From Geminicoccaceae bacterium (lineage in GTDB: Bacteria; Pseudomonadota; Alphaproteobacteria; Geminicoccales; Geminicoccaceae), in contig JANXAZ010000003.1 of NCBI GenBank assembly GCA_025062095.1, forward strand, positions 60,639-124,638: a stretch of DNA of 64,000 nt. Reading direction: 5' to 3'. The notes under the pieces are model-generated. The model saw only the letters and a list, made by a program, of their open reading frames with translations. It had not been told where the DNA came from and ran no database searches. Positions 43,843 through 50,990 of the stretch are shown here, piece by piece. Made by a program: the position numbers and the translations under genes. The stretch's first letter is position 1. Every line of letters begins with the position of its first letter.

Positions 43843-43866
43843 CAGAGGGGCGCGCCTTCCTAGATT
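43839..43866 (+). promoter_or_regulatory. Candidate promoter of rpmG
   Basis: TTGACA (43839-43844), overlapping the stop of the transporter gene, is followed after 16 bases by TAGATT (43861-43866), four of six consensus positions. The rpmG ATG is at 43900. This is one of the best promoter matches in the window. Confidence 0.65.
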
Positions 43867-43899
43867 GCCGGCTCGGCTCGCAGTCGAGGGACGGGAACC

Positions 43900-44067
43900 A
43901 TGGCCAAATCCGCCACGACGCTCATCAAGCTCGTGAGCTCGGCGGGAACCGGGTATTTCTACACCACCAAGAAGAATACGCGGAAGACCACCGAGAAGCT
44001 CACGCTGCGCAAATACGACCCGAAGATCCGCAAGCACGTCGAGTTCAAAGAAGCCAAGATCAAGTGA
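43900..44067 (+). CDS. rpmG: 50S ribosomal protein L33
   Basis: A 55-residue basic protein: it begins [20 protein letters not shown], continues with [20 protein letters not shown] and ends [11 protein letters not shown]. This is the cysteine-free (zinc-independent) form of L33 that is usual in proteobacteria. It binds near the E site of the large subunit. It is the last gene of the pyrB-to-rpmG block, has its own promoter, and is followed by a strong hairpin. Confidence 0.97.
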   Translation: MAKSATTLIKLVSSAGTGYFYTTKKNTRKTTEKLTLRKYDPKIRKHVEFKEAKIK

Positions 44068-44101
44068 CCGGAGCCGGCGGACGCCTCGTCCGGCGCCGGC
44101 G

Positions 44102-44123
44102 AGGGCCCGCTTCGGCGGGCCCT
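44102..44123 (+). terminator. Terminator hairpin after rpmG
   Basis: AGGGCCCGC (44102-44110) and GCGGGCCCT (44115-44123) pair over 9 bp with a stable TTCG tetraloop, 34 bases after the rpmG stop. It has only a short T-run but is a very likely intrinsic terminator. Confidence 0.85.
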
Positions 44124-44152
44124 TCGCGCATCCGGTCGCCTCTTTCCCGCAT

Positions 44153-44180
44153 CGCGAGAATACGGTATAAGGCTCTCGCG
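44153..44180 (+). promoter_or_regulatory. Promoter -10 framed by an inverted repeat
   Basis: CGCGAGA (44153-44159) and TCTCGCG (44174-44180) are perfect 7-base arms. Between them lies TATAAG (44166-44171), five of six -10 positions. The -35 at 17 bases (TTTCCC, 44143-44148) is weak. This looks like a regulated promoter for the gene at 44241. Confidence 0.5.
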
Positions 44181-44240
44181 CAAGGGTAGTAGAGCGCGGC
44201 GGGCTCCGCGCGCCGTCTCTCGCCCGAACGGGGAGCCCCG

Positions 44241-45755
44241 ATGGGCCGCGGCGGCTTCGGCCGGAAACCGACAGGGATCGGTCTCGTCGTGCTCGCCCTC
44301 GCTTTCGGTCCGGGCGCGGCGCACGAGGCCGAGGCCGGCCGCGTGCGCGAACTCGCCCGCGAAACGGTGCCGCTCGTCTTGAAGGACGGGCGCATCGCCC
44401 GGGTCGGCATCTGGGCGATCCCCTTCCGGCCGGGAGCGAACGAGCTCGAGGCGGAGGTGAAAGACGAACTCGCGCGGCTGCTCGAGAGCGTCGCCACCGA
44501 TTGCTTCCTCACCGCCCAAGTGATCGGGCACGTCGAGCCGGAAGCGGCCCGATCCGGCGAGCCGCTCGCCGCCCATCGTCTCGCCCGCGCGCGTGCCGAC
44601 CGGATCCACAAGGCGCTCGTCGAGCGCGGCCTGCAGGCGACCGCCGTGGCCGCGGTGTGGGACTGGCAGTTCGTCGTCAAAGAGCCGCGCGTCACGCTGT
44701 GGGTTTTCCGCCTGCAGCCGGGCGAGGACTGTCGGGACCAGCGGATCGAATCCGCCCCGGCCGCGGCCCGGCCGCCGGGGACCGCCGCGCCGGAGGTGGC
44801 GGCGGGTGCGGGCAGAACCCCGAGCGCGCCGAACGGCGAACGCGCCGGGACGGGTGCGGGGCCGGCGCCGCCGGCGCGGCCGGCGAGCCCCGGACCCCGG
44901 GCTCCGGAGGTCTCTCGGCCGGTTCCGGGAAAACCGCCCGAGCCCGGCCGCGGAGCCGCCTCCGGATCGCTCTTCCCGCTCGACGCTCCGCCTCCGGTCG
45001 AGCCCCGAGCCCCGCCGCTCGCGGGGACCACGCCACCTCCCAAGCCCGCGATCCTCGCCCGTAGCCCGCGTCCGGCCGCGGCCGCTGCTCCGCCCTCGGC
45101 GTCGCCCGCGGCCGAGACCATCCCGCCGATCGCGACACCGTCCTCACCGGAAGCTCTCGCGGTACCCGGCGGGGCGCCACCCCTCGCTCGGAGCGCGGGT
45201 GCGGAGCCGAGGAGCGATCCCGCGGCGGGCGAGGGATCGGACGCGTCCGCCGCGGTGGCTGCGGGGGGAGCGAAGGCGGGCGCGCCCGCGGGCGCCGGGG
45301 CGGCCTCGGCGGCGGCGGCACCCGTGGTCGGAAGCCAGGATCGGGCGCAAGCGGTGCGCGGCGAGGCGGCCGCATCCTCAAAGCCGGCATCGCCCGAGGG
45401 CGGGCGCGGCGCCGACCGATCGGCATCGGCGCTTCCCCTTTCGCTCGAGATCCGCTTCGAGCCCAACAGCAGCTTCTTCCCCGAGGGCGCGGTGCAGAAG
45501 CTGCGCGCGTTTCTGGCCGCGCTGCCGGAGAAGGGGACGATCGAGCTCGCCCTCGAAGCGGCGGCGGGCGGGCCGGAAGTCGAAGGGCCGGGCGCGGGCG
45601 ATCGCTCCGCGCGCTGGCTCGCGGAACGGCGGCTGGCGCGCCTGGTCCGTTGGCTCGAAGAGAACGCGGGCAAACGCGACCTCCGGTTCACGACCCGCTA
45701 CCGCGACGGCGATCCCTCGCGGCGGGTCATCCTGTACCTCCGGTCGAAATCGTGA
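44241..45755 (+). CDS. Exported protein with two OmpA-like domains and a long Ala/Pro linker
   Basis: A 504-residue protein. A hydrophobic segment (GIGLVVLALAFGPGAA) near residue 12 acts as the signal peptide. The first domain, about residues 45-150, ends with AAHRLARARADRIHKALVERGL, the helix that follows the GHxD strand in OmpA-type peptidoglycan-binding domains (here VIGHVEPEA). A low-complexity Ala/Pro/Gly-rich linker spans about 165-390. The second domain, 395-500, begins SLEIRFEPNSSFFPEGAVQKLRAFLAAL, again OmpA-like in layout. The key Asp and Arg that grip diaminopimelate are not clear in either, so binding is uncertain. Confidence 0.65.
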   Translation: MGRGGFGRKPTGIGLVVLALAFGPGAAHEAEAGRVRELARETVPLVLKDGRIARVGIWAIPFRPGANELEAEVKDELARLLESVATDCFLTAQVIGHVEPEAARSGEPLAAHRLARARADRIHKALVERGLQATAVAAVWDWQFVVKEPRVTLWVFRLQPGEDCRDQRIESAPAAARPPGTAAPEVAAGAGRTPSAPNGERAGTGAGPAPPARPASPGPRAPEVSRPVPGKPPEPGRGAASGSLFPLDAPPPVEPRAPPLAGTTPPPKPAILARSPRPAAAAAPPSASPAAETIPPIATPSSPEALAVPGGAPPLARSAGAEPRSDPAAGEGSDASAAVAAGGAKAGAPAGAGAASAAAAPVVGSQDRAQAVRGEAAASSKPASPEGGRGADRSASALPLSLEIRFEPNSSFFPEGAVQKLRAFLAALPEKGTIELALEAAAGGPEVEGPGAGDRSARWLAERRLARLVRWLEENAGKRDLRFTTRYRDGDPSRRVILYLRSKS

Positions 45756-45812
45756 GCGGGTTGCCCGTATCCGCGGGCTGCGCGAGAGTCGGGCATCGCA
45801 GGGGAGGGCAGG

Positions 45813-46805
45813 GTGGAGCTCGCTTTCGGCATCGACCTCGGCGGCACCAAGATCGAGATCCTCGGTCTCGACGGCTCGGGTCGGGAGCGGTGGCGACGAC
45901 GCGTTCCCACCCCGCGCGAGGACTACGCGGCCACCGTCGAGGCGATGGCGCGCCTGGTCGAGGAGGCCGAGGCGGCACTCGAAGCGCGGGGCACCGTCGG
46001 GGTGGGCCACCCGGGAGCGGTCTCGCCCGCCTCGGGTCTGATCAAGAACGCCAATTCCACCTGGCTCAACGGCCGACCGCTGCACCGCGACCTGGCGGCG
46101 CGGCTCGACCGCCCGGTGGTGCTCGCCAACGACGCCAATTGTCTCGCGCTTTCGGAAGCGGTCGACGGCGCCGGCGCCGGTGCCGAGGTCGTCTTCGCGG
46201 TGATCCTGGGCACCGGTGTGGGAGGCGGGATCGCGGTCCGCGGACGGGTGCTCGAAGGCGCCAACGCGATCGCCGGCGAATGGGGGCACAACCCCTTGCC
46301 CTGGCCGCGACCGGACGAGCTGCCCGGGCCGCGCTGCTGGTGCGGTCTTTCCGGCTGCCTCGAGGCCTGGCTGTCGGGTCCGGGGCTCGCCGCCGACCAC
46401 GAGCGGATCACCGGCGCGAAACTCGAGGGGCCGGAGATCGTCGCCCGCGCGCAGGCCGGCGACGCGGCCGCTCGCGCCACGCTCGAGCGCTGGTTCGACC
46501 GTCTCGCGCGCGGACTCGCCTGCGTGATCAACCTCCTCGACCCCGAGGTCGTCGTCCTGGGCGGGGGGCTCTCGCGCGTCCCGCGGCTGTACGAGGCCGT
46601 GCCCGCGCGCTGGGGGCGCTGGGTCTTCTCGGACAGCGTGGCGACGCGGCTCGCGCCGGCGGCGCACGGCGACAGCTCGGGCGTGCGCGGGGCGGCCTGG
46701 CTCGGCCGCGGCGATCGCGGCGGGCTCAAGGGCATTCGGGTCGCGGCAGGAGCTCCAGACGATCGAGCCGACCCTCCAACACGAACTCTCCGTAATCCAG
46801 GGTGA
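45813..46805 (+). CDS. ROK family sugar kinase (fructokinase/glucokinase-like)
   Basis: A 330-residue kinase. The ATP phosphate loop is GIDLGGTKIEI, the catalytic Asp is in LANDANCLALSEA, and the second phosphate loop is ILGTGVGGGIA. The ROK zinc site is GEWGHNPLPW followed by CWCGLSGCLEAW, with His and three Cys. Its pattern is closest to Mak/NagK-type kinases for fructose or N-acetylglucosamine. The start is GTG at 45813. The last 27 codons overlap the convergent EipB gene and are not conserved in the family, so the 3' end is probably dispensable. Confidence 0.9.
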   Translation: MELAFGIDLGGTKIEILGLDGSGRERWRRRVPTPREDYAATVEAMARLVEEAEAALEARGTVGVGHPGAVSPASGLIKNANSTWLNGRPLHRDLAARLDRPVVLANDANCLALSEAVDGAGAGAEVVFAVILGTGVGGGIAVRGRVLEGANAIAGEWGHNPLPWPRPDELPGPRCWCGLSGCLEAWLSGPGLAADHERITGAKLEGPEIVARAQAGDAAARATLERWFDRLARGLACVINLLDPEVVVLGGGLSRVPRLYEAVPARWGRWVFSDSVATRLAPAAHGDSSGVRGAAWLGRGDRGGLKGIRVAAGAPDDRADPPTRTLRNPG

Positions 46806-47493
46806 CCGCGTGCAGGACACCGCGGGCGTCGAGTTCGAACCCGATCGTGAAATCGGGGGTCGGATCGGCCGAGCCGACCCCGAAATAGGCGAGCGTGACG
46901 GGCCAGCGCGGCCCTTCCGGTCCGCTCCGGGCGGGGCCGATGACCGCGCTCACGTTCGACAACGCGTTCTCGCCGGAGCCGTCGAAGACGAGATGCGCGA
47001 CGAAGCGCTCCCCGCGCTCCGCCGCTCGGATCAGCTCCGCGATGTGCCGAGTCGGGAACAGGGTTCCGGGGGGAAGGGCCATTTCCGATTCCGCCGGCAG
47101 CACGAACACCGCCCGCCCCGGTCCGCCGGGCGCTTCGAGTTCCGCCCGGCCGCGGACCTCCTCGCCCGTCTTGCCGTTCTCGAAGCTCGTCACCGAGAAG
47201 TGCAGCTCGGTCCCGTCGCGCGACTCCCAGCTCGAGAAGCGGACGTCGTAAGAAAAGCTGGACCCGTCCTCGCGCCCGGCCACGAAGCCCAGGCGCTGGT
47301 TGGAGACCCAGCCTTCGCAGCCGGCCCGCCACTCGAGCACGAGCCCGCCGCGGACCTCGGTCACCGGGCCGCGGCTGTGGGGCGCGAGGGTCATGCGGTA
47401 GGCCGCGCGGTGCGGCACGAGTTCGACCGCCTGCGCGACGACGGGAAACCAAACGAAGAGCGCGAGCAGGAGAAGGCTCGACCGAGGGCTCAT
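46726..47493 (-). CDS. eipB: Periplasmic cell-envelope protein EipB (DUF1849)
   Basis: A 255-residue exported protein with a signal peptide ending at AQA-VE near residue 22. The body fits the EipB beta-spiral: LVPHRAAYRMTLAPHSRGPVTEVRGGLVLEWRAGCEGW, then YDVRFSSWESRDGTELHFSVTSFENGK and a late FTIGFELDARGVLHAVTLDYGEF. Two cysteines, Cys59 and Cys254, lie where the conserved EipB disulfide is expected. In Brucella the protein supports envelope integrity. Its 3' end overlaps the convergent ROK kinase gene by 80 bases. Confidence 0.88.
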   Translation of the reverse strand: MSPRSSLLLLALFVWFPVVAQAVELVPHRAAYRMTLAPHSRGPVTEVRGGLVLEWRAGCEGWVSNQRLGFVAGREDGSSFSYDVRFSSWESRDGTELHFSVTSFENGKTGEEVRGRAELEAPGGPGRAVFVLPAESEMALPPGTLFPTRHIAELIRAAERGERFVAHLVFDGSGENALSNVSAVIGPARSGPEGPRWPVTLAYFGVGSADPTPDFTIGFELDARGVLHAVTLDYGEFVLEGRLDRLELLPRPECP

Positions 47494-47599
47494 GGGATTT
47501 CCTCGCCGCACCCGCGGGCGCGACAAACGACACCGGATCGCATCGAACCGAGTTGGCACGCCGAACGAGCCGCGGCAAGGAGGCGCGAGGAGACGGAAG

Positions 47600-48565
47600 A
47601 TGACCAAACGCCCGACCATCCTGGTCACCCGACGTCTGCCCGAGGCAGTGGAGGCGCGGCTGCGGCGCGACTTCGAGGCCCGGCTCAACCCCGACGACCG
47701 CGACCTCGGAGAAGAGGACATCCTCGCCGGGGCGCGGGGAGCGGACGGCATCTTGACCTCGGCCATCGACCGGATGCCGGCTTCGCTCATCCGCAGGCTT
47801 CCCGATTCGGTGAAGATCATCGCCACCTTCTCGGTCGGTTTCGATCACATCGACCTCGAAGCGGCACGCGCGCGCGGCATCACCGTCACGAACACCCCCG
47901 ACGTGCTCACCGACGCCACGGCCGATCTCACGATCCTGCTCTTGCTCGCCGCCTCCCGTCGCGCCGCCGAGGGGGAGCGGCTCGTGCGCGAGCGCCGCTG
48001 GATCGGCTGGCGGCCGACCCAGCTCTTGGGCCTGGGGCTTCAGGGCAAGAACCTCGGCATCGTGGGCATGGGCCGGATCGGGCTCGCGGTGGCGCGCCGC
48101 GCCCGCGCCTTCGGCCTTTCCGTCCATTATCACAACCGCAGGCGCCTGCCGCCCGAGAAAGAGGAAGGCGCCGTCTACCACGAGACCCTCGAGACGCTGT
48201 TGCCGCTGTGTCCGTTCGTGACGCTGCACTGTCCGCTCACTCCCGAGACGCGGCACATGATCAATCGCGCCACGATCGAGCTCATGCCGCCCGAGGCGGT
48301 GCTCGTGAACACGGCGCGCGGCGGGCTCGTCGACGACGAGGCGCTGATCGAGGCGCTCAGAAGCGGAAGGCTGTTCGCCGCGGGGCTCGACGTCTTCGAG
48401 GGCGAACCGAATCTCCACCCCGGTTATCTCGAACTCGACAACGTCTTCCTTCTCCCTCATCTCGGCTCGGCGACGCGCGATGCGCGCAACGCCATGGGGT
48501 TCCGCTGCCTTTACAATCTCGACTGCTTCTTCGCCGGGAGACCCGTGCCCGATGCGCTCACCTGA
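47600..48565 (+). CDS. D-2-hydroxyacid dehydrogenase (glyoxylate/hydroxypyruvate reductase type)
   Basis: A 321-residue NAD(P)-linked dehydrogenase. The Rossmann motif is LGIVGMGRIGLAVARRARAFGLSVHYHNRR; Arg at the end of the second strand favours NADPH. Catalytic residues are Arg in NTARGGLVDDEAL, Glu in LDVFEGEP, and His in LLPHLGSAT. This is the GhrB/GyaR-like pattern. AAGGAGGCGCGAGGAGACGG lies upstream of the ATG. The last 14 bases overlap the protease gene. Confidence 0.93.
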   Translation: MTKRPTILVTRRLPEAVEARLRRDFEARLNPDDRDLGEEDILAGARGADGILTSAIDRMPASLIRRLPDSVKIIATFSVGFDHIDLEAARARGITVTNTPDVLTDATADLTILLLLAASRRAAEGERLVRERRWIGWRPTQLLGLGLQGKNLGIVGMGRIGLAVARRARAFGLSVHYHNRRRLPPEKEEGAVYHETLETLLPLCPFVTLHCPLTPETRHMINRATIELMPPEAVLVNTARGGLVDDEALIEALRSGRLFAAGLDVFEGEPNLHPGYLELDNVFLLPHLGSATRDARNAMGFRCLYNLDCFFAGRPVPDALT

Positions 48566-49637
48566 GGACCTCGCACGCCGCGAACGGTTCTGGCGGTTCC
48601 TGGCGATCTGGGCGCTCGTTCTCGCGACTCTCGTGTTGGGCGAGCGCTTCTGGCGCGGTCTCATCTTCGCCGCCGATCGGCCTCGCCCCGTCGAGCCGCG
48701 CGGGCCGCTGTGGCCCGAGGAGGAGCGCGCGATCGCCCTGTTCCGCGCCGTCGCCCCCTCGGTGGTGGCGATCGTCACCCGTACCGCGGGCGAGGGCGGG
48801 GGCACCGGCTCGGGCTTCGTGTGGGACCGCGCCGGGCACGTGGTCACCAACCACCACGTCATCGAGGGCGCGCGCGAGATCGCCGTCATCCTCGACGACG
48901 GGCGCGTCGTGCCGGCGCGTCTGGTGGGCTCGGCGCCCTGGATGGACCTCGCGGTGATCCGACTCGAGCTCCTCGACGGATATCCCCCGCCGATCGCCGT
49001 CGGCAGCTCGAGCGATCTCGCGGTGGGCCAGACGGTCTTCGCGATCGGCAATCCCTTCGGCCTCTCGCGCACGCTCACCCAGGGCATCATCAGCGCCCTC
49101 GACCGCCGCCTGCCGACCGCGGGCGGGCGCGAGGTGGCCGGCGTGATCCAGACCGATGCCGCGATCAACCCCGGGAATTCGGGCGGGCCGCTGGTCGACA
49201 CGGCGGGACGGCTCATCGGCGTGAACACCGCGATCCTCTCCCCCGCCGGCGCTTATGCCGGGATCGGCTTCGCGGTGCCGGTCGACACGGTCAACAAGGT
49301 GGTCCCCGAGCTCATCCGCACCGGCCGCGTGCCTCTGCCCGGGATCGGCATCCTCGTCCTCCCCGAGGAGCTCACCGCGCGCGCGGGCATCCGCGGGGTG
49401 GCCATCCAGGCGGTGGTCCCGGGCAGCGCCGCGGCCCGCGCCGGGTTGCGCGGTACCGATCTCGCCCGCGGCCGCCTGGGGGACGTCATCGTCGCGGTCG
49501 ACGGCCGACGGGTCTCGAGCCTCGCCGATCTCGCGCTCGAGTTCGAGCGCATCGGCATCGGCAACCGCGCCCGGCTCGAGATCCTGCGCGACGGCCGCAG
49601 GCTCACGGTCGAGGTCGAGATCCAAGACGTCGGCTGA
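48552..49637 (+). CDS. HtrA/DegP-type serine protease with PDZ domain, membrane-anchored
   Basis: A 361-residue envelope protease with one N-terminal helix (FWRFLAIWALVLATLVLGERFW), so it is anchored like DegS. The triad is complete: His102 (TNHHVI), Asp132 (WMDLAVI) and Ser210 (GNSGGPLV). FAIGNPFGLSRTLTQGIISAL and AGIGFAVPVDTV are the family's usual signposts. One PDZ domain spans about 265-360 (GIGILVLPEELTARAGIRGVAIQAVVPGSAAARAGLRG). ATG at 48552 is chosen because GGGAG precedes it and the helix then lies near the start. Confidence 0.93.
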   Translation: MRSPEDLARRERFWRFLAIWALVLATLVLGERFWRGLIFAADRPRPVEPRGPLWPEEERAIALFRAVAPSVVAIVTRTAGEGGGTGSGFVWDRAGHVVTNHHVIEGAREIAVILDDGRVVPARLVGSAPWMDLAVIRLELLDGYPPPIAVGSSSDLAVGQTVFAIGNPFGLSRTLTQGIISALDRRLPTAGGREVAGVIQTDAAINPGNSGGPLVDTAGRLIGVNTAILSPAGAYAGIGFAVPVDTVNKVVPELIRTGRVPLPGIGILVLPEELTARAGIRGVAIQAVVPGSAAARAGLRGTDLARGRLGDVIVAVDGRRVSSLADLALEFERIGIGNRARLEILRDGRRLTVEVEIQDVG

Positions 49638-49650
49638 GCGAAGGCGGCGC

Positions 49651-50226
49651 TCAGCCCACGGCTCCCGAAGCGGCGAGCGCCAGACCCGAGGTCGAGCCGA
49701 CGAGCCCCCCGCGTCCTCTCGGCGGGCGCAGGAGATCGGCGAGAACGCCTTCGAGAACGCTTTCGAGCGAAGCGGACGCGGCCGCGCTCCCGCGAGCGAC
49801 CGGGGCGTCGGCCGACCGCGGCGCGCGCTCGGCCGTGCGCCGGGGCTGCGCGGCATCGAGGGGAACCGAAGAAGCGGGCGCGGCCGCACCGGTACGGCTG
49901 CGCGCGAGCCGCTCGGCGCGCAAACGGCGCAGCCGCTCCTCGGCGGCTTCGGTATCCTTCGCCAACCGCGCGGCGTAGCGACACAGGACCGAAAGCGCGG
50001 GCAGGCCTTCGCCGCCCTTGCCCGCGCGCAGCGCCGAGAGCACCCGTGCCTCGAGCGCGTCGAGTTCCTGGCGCCGGCGGTAGGCCGCGGCGAGCGCGTC
50101 GATCGCCGCCTCCTCGAGCGCGTCCGCCGGCTGCCAGCGGGCGCGCAGGGCCGCGCGCAAGCGCTCGAGTTCGGGATCCTCCGGTGCTTTCGCACCGGCC
50201 GGCGGGGCGGGGGAAACGGAGCTCAT
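49651..50226 (-). CDS. Unrecognised Ala/Arg-rich protein, 191 aa
   Basis: A 191-residue protein that I do not recognise. The first half looks helical and ordered (DPELERLRAALRARWQPADALEEAAIDALAAAYRRRQELDALEARVLSAL), followed by LCRYAARLAKDTEAAEERLRRLRAERLAR, which suggests a coiled coil. The second half is low complexity (Ala/Ser/Pro/Arg), ending in a small hydrophobic Gly/Ala tail. Evidence that it is real: a near-consensus promoter sits 25 bases upstream and the frame is open throughout. It converges with the protease gene. The start is ATG at 50226, with a longer frame up to 50283 rejected because it would run into the promoter. Confidence 0.6.
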   Translation of the reverse strand: MSSVSPAPPAGAKAPEDPELERLRAALRARWQPADALEEAAIDALAAAYRRRQELDALEARVLSALRAGKGGEGLPALSVLCRYAARLAKDTEAAEERLRRLRAERLARSRTGAAAPASSVPLDAAQPRRTAERAPRSADAPVARGSAAASASLESVLEGVLADLLRPPRGRGGLVGSTSGLALAASGAVG

Positions 50227-50250
50227 GGCCTCTCTCCGAGCTGCACAGGA

Positions 50251-50279
50251 TCTATACCCTATACATACGAATTTGTCCA
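50251..50279 (-). promoter_or_regulatory. Near-consensus sigma70-type promoter of the 49651-50226 gene
   Basis: On the minus strand, TGGACA (50279-50274), a 17-base spacer and TATAGA (50256-50251). The region is AT-rich and unlike its surroundings. Two direct copies of CTATAC lie at 50252-50257 and 50259-50264, over the -10. The gene start is 25 bases downstream. Confidence 0.7.
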
Positions 50280-50550
50280 GCATGCGAACCAGACACGCGG
50301 TTCGATCCGGATCGAGGTCGCGCCGAGCCGGAAGGTTCGGCCGAAAATCCGCGATCGCGTGCGCGAGCTCCTCGGCCCCGTCCCGGAAAACGCGGCGTCG
50401 CGCCGGTGCAGAAGTGCAGCTGCGGCGAGCTTGGAGCCGGGAGATCCCGAGGAGGCGCTCGCGAGACCGTCCACCGCCCGCCGTTGCGCGCCCGGAGGCG
50501 GAGAAACGGAGCGGAGGCGCAAGCCGCGGGCGGGATCCGCGCCGGTCGCG
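50280..50550. other. Gene-free spacer between the small unknown gene and sufT
   Basis: About 270 bases (324 counting the promoter region) with no supported gene. It lies downstream of sufT and upstream of the 49651-50226 gene, and no clear terminator hairpin with a T-run is visible. sufA or sufE, often next in suf operons, are not found here. Confidence 0.5.
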
Positions 50551-50982
50551 CTACCAGAGCATGCCGAGCTCGAGCCGGGCCTCTTCGGACATCATCGCCG
50601 GGCTCCAGGGCGGGTCCCAGACGATCTGCACCTCGCAACCCTTGACCCCCTCGATCGCCTCGACCTTGGCCTTGACCTCGGCCGGCAGGCTCTCGGCCAC
50701 TGGACAATGGGGGGAGGTCAGGGTCATCTCGATCTTGACGCTGTTGTCGTCCTCGATGTCGACCTTGTAGACGAGGCCGAGCTCGTAGATATCCACGGGG
50801 ATCTCGGGGTCGAAGCAGGTCTTGAGCGCAGCGATGATCTTTTCCCCGAGTGCCTGGACCTCCGCCATGCGCTCGGGGGAGGGCTGCTCGCCCTGCGGTT
50901 CGGCCAGGAACGCCGCTGCGCGCGCGGCCGCTTCCTCGAGGCTCTCTTTGGTCGTTTCGGCAGCAGCGGAGATCCGTTCCAT
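50551..50982 (-). CDS. sufT: SufT-type DUF59 (MIP18-like) iron-sulfur maturation protein
   Basis: A 143-residue cytoplasmic protein. An N-terminal helical extension of about 45 residues precedes the DUF59 domain: KIIAALKTCFDPEIPVDIYELGLVYKVDIEDDNSVKIEMTLTSPHCPVAESLPAEVKAKVEAIEGVKGCEVQIVWDPPW. The conserved DPEI, ELGLVY and TSPHCP motifs are all present. SufT aids iron-sulfur protein maturation under high demand. It is the last gene of the suf operon; its ribosome-binding site (GGTGAGGAG) overlaps the sufS stop. Confidence 0.93.
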   Translation of the reverse strand: MERISAAAETTKESLEEAAARAAAFLAEPQGEQPSPERMAEVQALGEKIIAALKTCFDPEIPVDIYELGLVYKVDIEDDNSVKIEMTLTSPHCPVAESLPAEVKAKVEAIEGVKGCEVQIVWDPPWSPAMMSEEARLELGMLW

Positions 50983-50990
50983 CGCGCTCC

